A DNA stretch of 64,000 nucleotides from Phytohabitans maris (lineage in GTDB: Bacteria > Actinomycetota > Actinomycetes > Mycobacteriales > Micromonosporaceae), in NCBI RefSeq assembly GCF_031085175.1, contig NZ_JAVHUY010000057.1:1-64000 (forward strand), in the 5' to 3' direction. The position numbers were made by a program, and so were the translations under genes. The notes beneath the pieces are model-generated. The model was not told where the DNA came from. It was given only the letters and a program-made list of their open reading frames with translations, and ran no database searches. Positions 1-7,888 of this stretch are shown here, in pieces. How positions within the stretch are numbered: the stretch's first letter is position 1; each line of letters starts with the position of its first letter.

Positions 1-121
1 CTTTGTTAGGTAACTCGAGATTGGTTGTGGTGTAAGGGTTTCACGGTTTGGTGGCATGTGGGGCAGGCGCCGGTCCAGGTCGCGAGGAGGTATTGCAGCT
101 CGCGGATGACCTTGTAGAGGG

Positions 122-1465
122 TCAGGCCGGCGCAGCCGCTTTTGGGTCGTGTCGCAGCAGGGTGATGAACAGGTGCGCGGCGGTGACCAGGGTGACGTGG
201 CGGTGCCAGCCGGTGAAGGAGCGGCCTTCGAAGTGGTCCAGGCCGAGGCCGGTTTTCAGTTCGCGGTAGTCGTGTTCGATCCGCCAGCGGATCTTCGCGG
301 TGCGGATCAGGTCGACGGGGTCGGTGTCGGCGGGTTGGCTGGATAGCCAGTAGGTGACCGGTTCGGCCTCGTCGTCGGGCCATTCCGCGATCAGCCACCG
401 CTCGGGCAGGCTGCCGTCGGGGTTGCGGGGGATGCGGTGCCCAGCCGGACGGACCCGTAGGAACACGAACTGTGAGCTGAGGATGCCTTTGCTGCCTTCG
501 CGCCAGGTGACCGTGGTCGCGGCATCGCGGCCGGCGTCGAGCACGTGCCGGGCAATGCTGGCCGCGTCGTCGGGGTAGTCCGGGCGGGTCGGTGGGCGGC
601 CGTGCCCGGACCACGTGGGTGGCGCGGGTTCCGCGTCGGACCGGTGGGCGAGGGTTTCGCCTTTGACCTGGACGCTGTAGAGGATGCCGCGTTCGTCGAG
701 CGCGGCCCGGAACGGGCCGCTGTCGCCGTAGCCGGAGTCGGCGGTGACCAGGGGTGGTCGCAATCCGTGTGCAGCGAGCCCGTCGATCATCTCGATTGCC
801 AGTATCCACTTCGGACGGTGGCCCTCATCCTCCGGAATCGCGGCCTTGCGGCGCCGCCGCCGCGCGGTCTCGGTCGCGGCAGCGGCGACCGCATCAACAT
901 CGACCTCGGCCGGTTCGACAGACGCGGTGGCCCGCGGTGCATTCGTCAACGTCTTACGCTGCTTGGCCTTGGCCGCCTTGACCGCGGCCGGTCCGGCCTT
1001 GGCGGCGTCCCAGGACTCCGGCAGGAACAGCCGCCAGTCCAGCGGGCACGACGCCGTATCGGTGACCGCGTGGACGCTGACCCCGATCTGGCAGTTGGCG
1101 ACCTTGCCCAGGGTGCCGGAGTACTGCCGGGCCACCCCGGGCGAGCCGGTGCCGTCCTTCGGGAACCCGGTGTCATCGAACACCCACGCGACCGGGTCGA
1201 TCAACTCTACCGCCCGCTCGGCCAGCCGCGCCCGCACCGCCATGGTGTCCCACGTCGACGTGGTCACGAACTGCTGCAGCCCCTGATGATCCACGCCGAG
1301 CCGGGCCGCCATCGGCTGCATCGACTTACGCCGCCCGTCCAGCAACAGCCCCCGCAGATACGTCTCGCCCTTGACCCGCTGGTCAGACCGGGCCAAGGGC
1401 GTGAACACGTCCGCCGCGAACGCCTCCAGGCGTTGCCGCACAACCGAAAGCTCATCCGGAGTCAC
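122..1465 (-). CDS. IS701-family DDE transposase
   Basis: This 447-residue protein catalyses cut-and-paste transposition of the surrounding element. The DDE residues are readable: the first Asp lies in FDDTG (96-100), the second in TADSGYGDSG (D243), and the Glu in RIEHDYRELK (E397 or E402). A basic, alanine-rich linker (about 150-215) separates the first two. The frame stops at 122, but the end looks premature. The -1 frame continues in good transposase style (LTLYKVIRELQ, then WTGACPTCHQ) and ends at position 6, inside the terminal repeat, as expected for a full-length copy. A slippery heptamer sits exactly where the two frames meet. The gene is therefore either broken by a one-base change in an A4 run or read by -1 frameshifting. 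Confidence 0.85.
   Translation of the reverse strand: MTPDELSVVRQRLEAFAADVFTPLARSDQRVKGETYLRGLLLDGRRKSMQPMAARLGVDHQGLQQFVTTSTWDTMAVRARLAERAVELIDPVAWVFDDTGFPKDGTGSPGVARQYSGTLGKVANCQIGVSVHAVTDTASCPLDWRLFLPESWDAAKAGPAAVKAAKAKQRKTLTNAPRATASVEPAEVDVDAVAAAATETARRRRRKAAIPEDEGHRPKWILAIEMIDGLAAHGLRPPLVTADSGYGDSGPFRAALDERGILYSVQVKGETLAHRSDAEPAPPTWSGHGRPPTRPDYPDDAASIARHVLDAGRDAATTVTWREGSKGILSSQFVFLRVRPAGHRIPRNPDGSLPERWLIAEWPDDEAEPVTYWLSSQPADTDPVDLIRTAKIRWRIEHDYRELKTGLGLDHFEGRSFTGWHRHVTLVTAAHLFITLLRHDPKAAAPA
140..146 (-). other. Slippery heptamer CCCAAAA at the frame junction of the transposase
   Basis: Read on the minus strand in the transposase frame this is C CCA AAA, which fits the X XXY YYZ pattern for -1 slippage (CCA to CCC, AAA to AAA). 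Slipping here joins the 441 or so N-terminal residues to a tail of about 45 residues that looks like a normal IS701 C-terminus. A one-base insertion in the A run would look the same. I did not evaluate a downstream stimulatory structure. Confidence 0.45.
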
Positions 1466-1589
1466 CGAAGCATGAAACTACCCGCACCACCCCGACGACC
1501 CCACGACACGCCGACCTAACAAAGCACTACTAGGCAGAGGGAGGGGGCGGTGGCCCAAGGGGCGGGACCGGTCCTTGCCGGGCCGTCCC

Positions 1590-1603
1590 CGGTATGCATA
1601 CCG
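1590..1603. promoter_or_regulatory. 14-bp palindrome CGGTATGCATACCG, possible operator
   Basis: This perfect palindrome is centred about 40 bp upstream of the proposed -10 box of the reductase gene, where a repressor or activator could act. The half site GGTATG/CATACC recurs, in the opposite arrangement, upstream of the protease gene at 50710-50722. The binding protein is unknown. Confidence 0.4.
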
Positions 1604-1633
1604 TCTGGACCAGTTGGGTCCCTACTGAAGGGT

Positions 1634-1639
1634 TACGGT
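1634..1639 (+). promoter_or_regulatory. -10 box TACGGT of the reductase gene, leaderless start
   Basis: TACGGT ends 6 nt before the ATG at 1646, so transcription should begin at or next to the start codon. No ribosome binding site precedes the ATG, which fits leaderless translation. A clear -35 box is not visible. Confidence 0.5.
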
Positions 1640-1645
1640 GTGCGC

Positions 1646-2614
1646 ATGCGCGAGATCGATGTCGCGATAGTGGGAGCCGGACCCACGGGGCTCTACGCGG
1701 CGTACTACGCCGGGTTCCGGGGGCTTTCGGTGGCGGTCATCGACGCGCTGCCCGAGCCGGGTGGCCAGGTCACGGCGATGTACCCGGAAAAGGCGATCTA
1801 CGACGTCGCCGGCTTCCCGATGATCAAGGGGCGGGACCTGGTGGCCAACCTGGTCGAGCAGGCCGCGCCCTACAACCCGGAGTACCTGCTGGGCGCCCGC
1901 GCCGAGGAGCTGTCCTATGTGGATGGGCGGCCGCTGCTCGCGCTCGGCGGCGGGGAAAAGCTGCTCTGCGGCGCCATCATCATCACCGGCGGGCTGGGCA
2001 GCTTCAGCCCGCGCCCGCTGCCGGCCGCCGGGGCGTTCGGCGGCGAGGGCCTGGTCTACTTCGTTCCCCGGCTCGCCGAGCTCGACGGCCACGACGTGCT
2101 GATCGTGGGCGGCGGCGACTCGGCCTTCGACTGGGCGCTCGCGCTGGAGCCACTGGCCAAGTCGGTCACGCTCGTGCACCGCCGGGAAAAGTTCCGGGCG
2201 CACGCGGCGACCGTGGCCCGGGTGCAGGACCTGCCGGTACGCATCGTGGTCAACGCCGAGATCACCAAGATTCACGGCGACGAGCGGGTGACCCACGCCG
2301 ACATCACGGTCAAAGGCGGCACCGCCGAGACGATCCCGGTCGACACGGTCGTCGCCGCGCTGGGCTTCACCGCCGACCTGGGACCGCTCGGCGAGTGGGG
2401 GCTCGACCTGGACAAGCGGCACATCAAGGTCGACAGCACCATGCTCACCAACCGCCCGCGGGTCTTCGCCGCCGGCGACATCGCCGAATACCCGGGCAAG
2501 GTGCGGCTCATCGCGACCGGCTTCGGTGAGGCGGCCACCGCGGTCAACAACGCGGCCGTCGCGATCGACCCCGGGGCCCACCTCTTCCCCGGCCACTCCT
2601 CCGACGCGGGCTGA
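1646..2614 (+). CDS. Ferredoxin-NADP reductase, thioredoxin-reductase-like type
   Basis: This 322-residue flavoprotein should move electrons between NADPH and ferredoxin in the cytoplasm. The FAD-binding motif GAGPTG is at residues 10-15, the NADP-binding motif GGGDSA at 155-160, and the C-terminal FAD segment contains AAGDIAEYPGKVRLIATGFG. The thioredoxin reductase CxxC active site is absent, which separates it from TrxR; the length fits YumC-type reductases (about 330). I chose the ATG at 1646 because it starts just before the first beta strand and lies 6 nt after a TACGGT box. The frame stays open upstream to 1550, but that stretch is not protein-like. The 7Fe ferredoxin FdxA at 45769 could be a partner; this is inference. 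Confidence 0.85.
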   Translation: MREIDVAIVGAGPTGLYAAYYAGFRGLSVAVIDALPEPGGQVTAMYPEKAIYDVAGFPMIKGRDLVANLVEQAAPYNPEYLLGARAEELSYVDGRPLLALGGGEKLLCGAIIITGGLGSFSPRPLPAAGAFGGEGLVYFVPRLAELDGHDVLIVGGGDSAFDWALALEPLAKSVTLVHRREKFRAHAATVARVQDLPVRIVVNAEITKIHGDERVTHADITVKGGTAETIPVDTVVAALGFTADLGPLGEWGLDLDKRHIKVDSTMLTNRPRVFAAGDIAEYPGKVRLIATGFGEAATAVNNAAVAIDPGAHLFPGHSSDAG

Positions 2615-2689
2615 TCGTCACCGTAGATTCACCTTCGCCCCCTAGGGTCCCAGTTCTGTTGGTACCCATCGATGCGGGGGAGAATCTCG

Positions 2690-3532
2690 ATGTTCCGACG
2701 CGCCCTCTCCGTGCTGGCCGTGGCCGGCGCGCTCGTCACGATGGCGGCACCCGCCGCGCAGGCTGGCGGCCACGGGCGGCCCGAGCGGCCGCTGCCGCGG
2801 GCCCACGCGCACAACGACTACGAGCACGAGCGGCCGCTCTTCGACGCGCTCAGCCATGGCTTCACCAGCGTGGAGGCCGACATCTACCTGGTCGACGGGG
2901 AGTTGCTCGTCGCGCACGACCCCGAAGACGTCGTGCCCGGCCGCACCCTGCAGAGCCTCTACCTCGACCCGCTGGCCCGCCGGGTCCGGGCCAACCACGG
3001 CACGGTCTTCCGGGGCAGCCGCCAGCAGCTCCAGCTCCTGGTCGACATCAAGAACACCGGCGTCGCCACCTACACCGAGCTGGACAAGGTGCTGCGCCGC
3101 TACCGGTCGATGCTGACCACGTACACGCACGGCCGGGTGCACCAGGACGCCGTCACCGTCGTGATCAGCGGCGACCGCCCGCGCGAGCTGATGGAGGCCC
3201 AGACCGTCCGCTACGCCTTCTTCGACGGCCGCGGCCCCGACCTCGGCGCCGGCGCGCCGGCCTCGTTCATGCCGCTGATCAGCGAAAACTGGACCGGCGT
3301 CTTCACCTGGCAGGGCGTCGGACCGATGCCGACCGCCGAGCGGGCGTTCCTGCACCAGGCCGTCGCCACCGCACACGCCAACGGCCAGCGGGTGCGCTTC
3401 TGGGCCACACCCGACCTGCCCGGCCCCGAGCGCGACGCCGTGTGGCGCGAGCTGATCGCGGCCGACGTCGACCACATCAACACCGACGACCTCGCCGGCC
3501 TGGAAGCCTTCCTCCGCGCCGCCCGACCCTAG
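2690..3532 (+). CDS. Secreted PI-PLC/GDPD-like phosphodiesterase, AIM6-like
   Basis: This is a 280-residue exported protein. The N-terminus has an Arg pair, a hydrophobic stretch (LSVLAVAGALVTMAAPA) and an AQA-type cleavage site near residue 25. The mature part begins with HAHNDY, followed by a GF-SVEADIYL segment and LLVAHD. This pattern is typical of TIM-barrel PI-PLC-like and glycerophosphodiesterase-like proteins, closest to the AIM6 group, with His and Asp/Glu residues in the expected catalytic places. The substrate cannot be read from the sequence. The ATG at 2690 follows GGGGGAG (2676-2682) at 7 nt and is preferred over the in-frame ATG at 2672. The gene stands alone and is followed by a repeat-rich gap. 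Confidence 0.7.
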   Translation: MFRRALSVLAVAGALVTMAAPAAQAGGHGRPERPLPRAHAHNDYEHERPLFDALSHGFTSVEADIYLVDGELLVAHDPEDVVPGRTLQSLYLDPLARRVRANHGTVFRGSRQQLQLLVDIKNTGVATYTELDKVLRRYRSMLTTYTHGRVHQDAVTVVISGDRPRELMEAQTVRYAFFDGRGPDLGAGAPASFMPLISENWTGVFTWQGVGPMPTAERAFLHQAVATAHANGQRVRFWATPDLPGPERDAVWRELIAADVDHINTDDLAGLEAFLRAARP

Positions 3533-3577
3533 AGCCAAGACATATTTGCCCCGGTCCGCGCCAGTCGCAGGCCGTTT

Positions 3578-3639
3578 GCGCGGGGTCCCCGGGGCAACGT
3601 GAAGCGCAGCGGAGCGTTTTCTTGGGGTGCATTCCCGCG
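3578..3639 (+). repeat. Dispersed repeat family 1, copy A
   Basis: A 62-bp stretch starting GCGCGGGG and ending near ATTCCCGCG. It is almost identical to 50571-50630 (one inserted base and a few substitutions), and similar to the reverse complements of 15478-15539 and 20238-20284. The best conserved part is AACGTG followed by AGCGCAGCGGAGCG. No coding function is apparent. Confidence 0.75.
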
Positions 3640-3798
3640 GGCACCGCTACGGCCGGCGGCTCGCCAGCGCTCGCCGAATTCCCCGGCCTCCGCTGCCAGC
3701 CCCGCGGGGGTTCCCCGCTGTGAGCTGGGCACGCTCGGGACCGCCAGACCGTAGACCCGGCCCGGGCGGGCCGGACCGCGCTCACGGGCGGTCGTTGA

Positions 3799-3846
3799 GA
3801 TCGTGGTTGGTAGGTGCCCTCGGGTGGGCGGATTCGTACCACGATC
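3799..3846. repeat. 48-bp hairpin repeat, copy 1
   Basis: GATCGTGGT at the left pairs with ACCACGATC at the right (9 bp), with a short inner GCCC/GGGC stem. The second copy at 15583-15630 has the same length and outer arms. Both lie near a family 1 repeat at the 3' end of a gene. Confidence 0.65.
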
Positions 3847-3916
3847 TGCTGGGACGGTCCGCCGCTGAGCCGTGAACCCGGGGTCGGGGGCCCCGCGGGA
3901 GCAGATCCGAAGCCGA

Positions 3917-3961
3917 TCTAGAACGTTTAGGGTTCTATATCCGCCCTAAGCGTTCTAGATT
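3917..3961. repeat. 17-bp inverted repeat with 11-bp loop, AT-rich
   Basis: ATCTAGAACGTTTAGGG (3917-3933) and CCCTAAGCGTTCTAGAT (3945-3961) pair with one mismatch. The segment is much richer in A and T than its surroundings and repeats the hexamer TAGAAC/GTTCTA three times. It lies about 90 bp beyond the glpX stop, so it may act as a terminator. A protein-binding site or mobile-element remnant is also possible. Confidence 0.55.
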
Positions 3962-4047
3962 CACAACCATCGAGCGCAGGCGCCGCCTGCGGGGCAGGCC
4001 AACCGCCGAGGGTGAGGCCGCGGAGGCAACGGTGCCGGAACGGCGGG

Positions 4048-5073
4048 TCAGGTGAGCTCGGCCAGCGGTCGGCCGTCGAAGTCGACGGCCGAGTAGAGGG
4101 CCAGCTTCTCCAGGCGGTGGTACGAGTCGATCACGCGGATCGTGCCGCTCTTGGAGCGCATGACGATCGACTGGGTGTATGCGCCGCCGGCCCGGTAGCG
4201 CACGCCCTTGAGCAGGTCGCCGGTGGTGATGCCGGTGGCCACGAAGAAGCAGTTGTCGCCGGTCACGAGGTCGTCCGTGGTGAGTACGCGGTCGAGGTCG
4301 TGGCCGGCGGCGAGTGCCTTTTCCCGCTCGGCGTCGTCGCGCGGCCAGAGCTTGGCCTGCATCGCCCCACCCATGCACTTGAGCGCGCAGGCGGCCGTGA
4401 TGCCCTCGGGGGTGCCGCCGATGCCCACCAGTACGTCCACATCGGACTGCTCGCTCGCCGCCGAGATGGCGCCGGCGATGTCGCCGTCGGAGATGAAGCG
4501 GATCCGGGCGCCGGTGTCCCGTACCTCGCGGACCAGCTCCTCGTGGCGGGGGCGGTCGAGGATGCAGACCGTGACATCCGATATGCCGGAGTTCTTGACC
4601 TTCGCGACGCGGCGGAGGTTTTCCGCTACCCCGGCGTTGATGTCGATCACATGGGCGCAGTCGGCGCCGACGGCGAGCTTTTCCATGTAGAAGACCGCGC
4701 TGGGGTCGAACATCGCGCCCCGCTCGGCCACGGCCAGCACGGCGATCGCGTTCGGCATGCCCTTGCTCATCAGCGTCGTACCGTCGATCGGGTCGACCGC
4801 GACGTCGACCTCCGGACCGCTGCCGTCGCCGACGTGCTCGCCGTTGAAGAGCATCGGGGCGTTGTCCTTTTCGCCCTCGCCGATGACCACGACGCCGCGC
4901 ATCTGGATCGAGTTGATCAGCTTGCGCATCGCGTCGACGGCGGCTCCGTCGCCGCCTTCCTTGTCGCCGCGGCCGACCCAGCGGCCGGCCGCCATGGCCG
5001 CCGCCTCGGTGACGCGCACCAGTTCGAGGGCGAGGTTACGGTCGAGGTCCTGCGGGATACGGTCCGGCGCCAT
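4048..5073 (-). CDS. glpX: Class II fructose-1,6-bisphosphatase
   Basis: This 341-residue cytoplasmic enzyme removes the 1-phosphate from fructose 1,6-bisphosphate, the committed step of gluconeogenesis. It shows the GlpX motifs in order: the [19 protein letters not shown] segment near the N-terminus, [15 protein letters not shown], the metal-binding VDPIDGTTL, and GIGGTPEGI. Length fits the family (about 330-360). The frame stays open far upstream, but the ATG at 5073 follows GAGGAGGA at good spacing and begins the conserved [20 protein letters not shown] segment. It is divergent from the DUF4245 gene, as in M. tuberculosis (Rv1099c/Rv1100). Confidence 0.95.
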   Translation of the reverse strand: MAPDRIPQDLDRNLALELVRVTEAAAMAAGRWVGRGDKEGGDGAAVDAMRKLINSIQMRGVVVIGEGEKDNAPMLFNGEHVGDGSGPEVDVAVDPIDGTTLMSKGMPNAIAVLAVAERGAMFDPSAVFYMEKLAVGADCAHVIDINAGVAENLRRVAKVKNSGISDVTVCILDRPRHEELVREVRDTGARIRFISDGDIAGAISAASEQSDVDVLVGIGGTPEGITAACALKCMGGAMQAKLWPRDDAEREKALAAGHDLDRVLTTDDLVTGDNCFFVATGITTGDLLKGVRYRAGGAYTQSIVMRSKSGTIRVIDSYHRLEKLALYSAVDFDGRPLAELT

Positions 5074-5220
5074 GGCGGTCCTCCTCGCGACGTTGCGGGG
5101 CTCTTGTCTGGTGGCGCTCGCTCTCGCTCGCGCGCCGCCCAGCGGCCGTTGGCCTGCCCAAATCTTTCCATGACCGGGGGCTCGGCGCCCGTTCCGGAGG
5201 CGGACTGAGAAGATGATTAC

Positions 5221-5754
5221 GTGGATCAGCCGTCGCCGCCGCCCGCCACCCACTCGCGCACCCCGCGCGACATGGTGCTGTCGCTGATCGTGCTGCTCGT
5301 TCCCGTGCTGCTGGTCGTGTTGATCTACCGGGTGGTCCAGGGCGGCGACCAGCCGGTCGAGGTCGACACCGCGCCGGCGATCGCGCAGGCCCGCTCGGCC
5401 AACTCGTTTCCGGTCGCCGAGCCGGTGGGGCTCTCCGACGACTGGCGGACGATCAGCGCCGCGTTCCAAAAGGCGGAGGGTGGCCAGATCCTCCGGCTGG
5501 GATACGTGACGCCGGACGGCGCCGGCCTGCAGCTGATCCAGAGCGACGTGCCGCCGGAAAAGCTGCTCCCCGCCGAGCTGACCAAGAGCGGCCGGGCCGA
5601 GGGCACGGTCAAGATCGACGGGCAGGGCTGGCAGCGATACACGGCGCGTCCCGGCGAGCGGGCGTTGGTGCTGCTGGAGCGCGATCGCACGATCGTGATC
5701 GTGGGTGGTGCCCACGAGCAGGAGCAGCGCGAGCTCGCCGCCGCCGTACGCTGA
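5221..5754 (+). CDS. DUF4245 membrane-anchored protein
   Basis: This 177-residue protein has one membrane segment near residues 20-40 ([20 protein letters not shown]) after a short Pro-rich cytoplasmic tail, then an extracytoplasmic domain of about 130 residues with no catalytic motif I recognise. Its position divergent from glpX and its layout match the DUF4245 family (Rv1100 in M. tuberculosis), whose function is unknown. The start is GTG 5221; GAAGAT ends 6 nt before it, a weak leaderless-type -10. The GntR gene follows 5 bp after the stop, so the two may be cotranscribed. Confidence 0.75.
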   Translation: MDQPSPPPATHSRTPRDMVLSLIVLLVPVLLVVLIYRVVQGGDQPVEVDTAPAIAQARSANSFPVAEPVGLSDDWRTISAAFQKAEGGQILRLGYVTPDGAGLQLIQSDVPPEKLLPAELTKSGRAEGTVKIDGQGWQRYTARPGERALVLLERDRTIVIVGGAHEQEQRELAAAVR

Positions 5755-5759
5755 ATGTC

Positions 5760-6425
5760 GTGACCGATCTCGGAGCCGCTTCCGTCGAGGGCGAGCTGGA
5801 GAGCTTCAGCCTCGTGGAGCTGGCCGTCCTGCGCCTGCGCCGGGAGATCCTCAGCGGCCGCACCGATCCGGGTGAGCGTCTGGTCGAGGAGCAGCTCACC
5901 CGCCGCCTCGGGATCAGCCGGGCGCCCCTGCGGGAGGCGCTGCGCCGGCTGGCCGAGCAGGGGCTGGTCGAGCACGTGCCCCGCCGGGGCGTACGGGTGG
6001 CCACCCTCTCCGACCGCGACGTCCAGGAGCTCTACGACGTCCGTGACGTGCTCGAGCGGCACGCGGTCGCGAGCGCGTTGCCGCTGGCGCGGGACACTGA
6101 CCTGGTCGGGCTGCGCGCCGCACTGGAGCAGATGAGAAAGGCCACCAAGGCCGGTGACCGGCTGCAGATCGCCGAGGCGCACCGCCGCTTTCACGTCGCG
6201 GTCGTGGCGCTCGCCGGCAATAGCCAGCTGACCGCGATCTACGAGTCGATCCTGGTCAAGCTCCAGCTCTACATGGCGCGCAACCTCAGCCGCGAGGCGG
6301 AGGTGGCCCAGCCGGAAGACGGCGTACACCGGCACGAGCGGCTGCTGGCGGCGGCCGCGGCGGGTGACCAGGAGGCCATGCTCACCGAGCTGGCGGCCCA
6401 CGGCGCCCGCTCCTACCTGGCATAA
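5760..6425 (+). CDS. GntR-family regulator, FadR/FCD type
   Basis: A 221-residue DNA-binding regulator. The N-terminal winged helix-turn-helix holds [19 protein letters not shown] at about residues 47-65. A helical FCD ligand-binding domain follows (about 85-215), with conserved His residues in [13 protein letters not shown] and HRHERLL that usually bind a metal next to an organic acid effector. The next gene in the same direction starts 102 bp later and begins the amidase-permease operon, so this is probably its local regulator. The start is GTG 5760. The effector is unknown; an acid from ureide or biuret breakdown is a guess from context. Confidence 0.85.
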   Translation: MTDLGAASVEGELESFSLVELAVLRLRREILSGRTDPGERLVEEQLTRRLGISRAPLREALRRLAEQGLVEHVPRRGVRVATLSDRDVQELYDVRDVLERHAVASALPLARDTDLVGLRAALEQMRKATKAGDRLQIAEAHRRFHVAVVALAGNSQLTAIYESILVKLQLYMARNLSREAEVAQPEDGVHRHERLLAAAAAGDQEAMLTELAAHGARSYLA

Positions 6426-6511
6426 ACCACCCGACGAGGATGCTCCGCTTCGCTCCGCCGGGGCTCGGTAATTTCGCCGTTACTCGAGCGACTCTGGCGG
6501 GAAACTGTTCG

Positions 6512-6524
6512 GTCGACAATCGAC
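6512..6524. promoter_or_regulatory. Candidate GntR operator overlapping the operon -10 region
   Basis: GTCGA-CAA-TCGAC is an inverted repeat just upstream of the first amidase ATG (6528). It contains GTCGAC, the centre of sites of the ATTGTCGACAAT kind reported for FCD-type GntR proteins. GACAAT at 6515-6520 ends 7 nt before the ATG and could be the -10 box, so a bound regulator would block transcription. Confidence 0.35.
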
Positions 6525-6527
6525 TGT

Positions 6528-7220
6528 ATGCCAGGCACGACCATCGGACCTGTCAAGGCCGACCCCTACCTCTGGCCGTACGACGGCGCGGCCCCGGTCG
6601 CGCGCACCGCCCTGCTCTGCATCGACTGGCAGACCGACTTCTGCGGTCCCGGTGGCTACGTCGACAGCATGGGCTACGACATCGCACTGACGCGGGCCGG
6701 CCTGCCCGCGACCCAGCGGCTGCTGTCGCACGTCCGCGACCTCGGCATGCTGGTCATACACACCCGCGAGGGGCACGATCCCGACCTCTGCGACCTGCCG
6801 CCCAACAAGCGCTGGCGCTCGGCCCAGATCGGCGCGGAGATCGGCTCGGCCGGTCCGTGCGGCCGGATCCTGGTCAAGGGCGAGCCGGGCTGGGAGATCG
6901 TGCCCGAGGTCGCTCCCGCACCCGGCGAGGTGGTGATCGACAAGCCCGGCAAGGGCGCCTTCTACGCCACCAACCTCGATCTCGTACTGCGCACCCACGG
7001 CATCACGCACCTGATCCTCACCGGCATCACGACCGACGTCTGCGTGCACACGACGATGCGGGAGGCGAACGACCGCGGGTACGAGTGCCTGATCCTCTCC
7101 GACTGCACCGGCGCCACCGACGCGGGCAACCACGCCGCCGCGCTGCACATGGTGACCATGCAGGGCGGCGTCTTCGGCTGCGTCGCCACCTCCGACGCGG
7201 TGATCGAGGCGACGTCGTGA
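6528..7220 (+). CDS. Biuret-hydrolase-like amidohydrolase (isochorismatase fold)
   Basis: A 230-residue cysteine amidohydrolase. The expected catalytic residues are D33 (CIDWQTDF), K139 (IDKPGKGAF) and C172 ([10 protein letters not shown]), with Q212 (TMQGGVFG). As I recall, the Rhizobium BiuH residues are D36, K142, C175 and Q215, so all four match at a constant offset of three. It should hydrolyse biuret to allophanate and ammonia, or a close ureide. Ureidoacrylate amidase (RutB) is an alternative relative. The ATG at 6528 lacks a ribosome binding site and may be a leaderless start. The stop overlaps the next gene by 4 bp (GTGA), so translation is probably coupled. Confidence 0.75.
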   Translation: MPGTTIGPVKADPYLWPYDGAAPVARTALLCIDWQTDFCGPGGYVDSMGYDIALTRAGLPATQRLLSHVRDLGMLVIHTREGHDPDLCDLPPNKRWRSAQIGAEIGSAGPCGRILVKGEPGWEIVPEVAPAPGEVVIDKPGKGAFYATNLDLVLRTHGITHLILTGITTDVCVHTTMREANDRGYECLILSDCTGATDAGNHAAALHMVTMQGGVFGCVATSDAVIEATS

Positions 7221-7888
7221 GCGTGGTCGCGGCGCGGCCGGCGCCGTTCAGCTTCGAGCCGGCCAGCACGGCCCTGCTGGTCATCGACATGCAGCGGGAC
7301 TTCCTGCTGCCGGGTGGGTTCGGCGAGACGCTCGGCAACGACGTCGGCCAGCTCCGCCGCACGATCGCGCCGCTGGCGGCCCTCCTCGCCGGGTGGCGCG
7401 CCGCCGGGCTGACCGTCATCCACACCCGCGAGGGGCACCTGCCCGACCTCTCCGACTGCCCGCCGGCCAAGCTCGCCCGGGGCGCGCCGAGCATGCGGAT
7501 CGGCGACGAGGGGCCGCTGGGGCGCATCCTGATCCGCGGCGAGTACGGCCACGACATCGTCGACGAGCTCGCACCCGCGCCGGGCGAGCCGGTCATCGAC
7601 AAGCCGGGCAAGGGCGCCTTCTACGCCACCGACCTCGGCGCGCTGCTCGACGAGAAGAAGGTGGCCAGCCTCGTCGTCACCGGTGTGACGACCGAGGTCT
7701 GCGTACACACCACGGTCCGCGAGGCCAACGACCGCGGGTACGAGTGCCTCGTGCTCGCCGACTGCGTCGGGTCCTACTTCCCGGAGTTCCAGCGGGTCGG
7801 GCTCGACATGATCGCCGCACAGGGCGGGATATTCGGTTGGGTCGCCGACTCGACCGACGTGCTCAGGGCTCTTCAGGAGGAGTCGTGA
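7217..7888 (+). CDS. Second biuret-hydrolase-like amidohydrolase
   Basis: A 223-residue paralogue of the preceding enzyme, sharing [24 protein letters not shown] and [10 protein letters not shown]. The catalytic set is complete: D24, K129, C162 and Q202. The middle region and C-terminus ([13 protein letters not shown]) differ, so the pair may act on different amides such as biuret and a carboxylated or carbon-substituted ureide. The start is GTG 7217, overlapping the upstream stop. A reading frame also runs in from upstream, but that extension is antisense-like and implausible. It overlaps the permease start by 4 bp, placing all three genes in one transcript. Confidence 0.75.
   Translation: MSVVAARPAPFSFEPASTALLVIDMQRDFLLPGGFGETLGNDVGQLRRTIAPLAALLAGWRAAGLTVIHTREGHLPDLSDCPPAKLARGAPSMRIGDEGPLGRILIRGEYGHDIVDELAPAPGEPVIDKPGKGAFYATDLGALLDEKKVASLVVTGVTTEVCVHTTVREANDRGYECLVLADCVGSYFPEFQRVGLDMIAAQGGIFGWVADSTDVLRALQEES

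Larger units (their letters stand above)
1..1529 (-). mobile_element. IS701-like insertion sequence, left tip cut off by the window edge
   Basis: The element carries one transposase gene on the minus strand. Its ends are inverted repeats: positions 1-11 (CTTTGTTAGGT) match 1514-1524 read on the other strand (ACCTAACAAAG) exactly, and matching stops further inward. The right flank reads on as CACTA and then CTAG at 1530-1533. IS701-family elements commonly insert at CTAG-like 4-bp sites, so I place the right end at 1529 and expect about five bases of the left end plus the other CTAG copy just outside the window. The right end lies about 115 bp before the reductase gene. The boundary and target duplication are inference; the inverted repeat is seen directly. 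Confidence 0.8.
3533..4047. other. 515-bp intergenic region without a credible gene, filled with repeats
   Basis: No open frame here has a start signal or protein-like composition. The region contains three structured elements listed separately: a dispersed repeat copy (3578-3639), a 48-bp hairpin (3799-3846) and an AT-rich inverted repeat (3917-3961). It lies between the ends of a plus-strand and a minus-strand gene, so it probably also terminates both. Confidence 0.7.

Noticed and set aside
1646-2614. Thioredoxin reductase
   Set aside because: FAD and NADP motifs fit, but no CxxC redox site is present, so the ferredoxin-NADP reductase group is better.
3627-3875. 82-codon open frame in the gap after the phosphodiesterase gene
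   Set aside because: It reads through the dispersed repeat, has no start signal, and its composition is that of non-coding DNA.
4048-5715. A 555-residue fusion extending glpX upstream
   Set aside because: The N-terminal 200 or so residues are antisense to the DUF4245 gene; a strong ribosome site and the conserved start place glpX at 5073.
6439-6471. Fifth copy of the family 1 repeat
   Set aside because: It shares only a short GCTCCGC-like stretch and CCGGGGCTCGG-type end; too degenerate to separate from chance in this GC-rich DNA.
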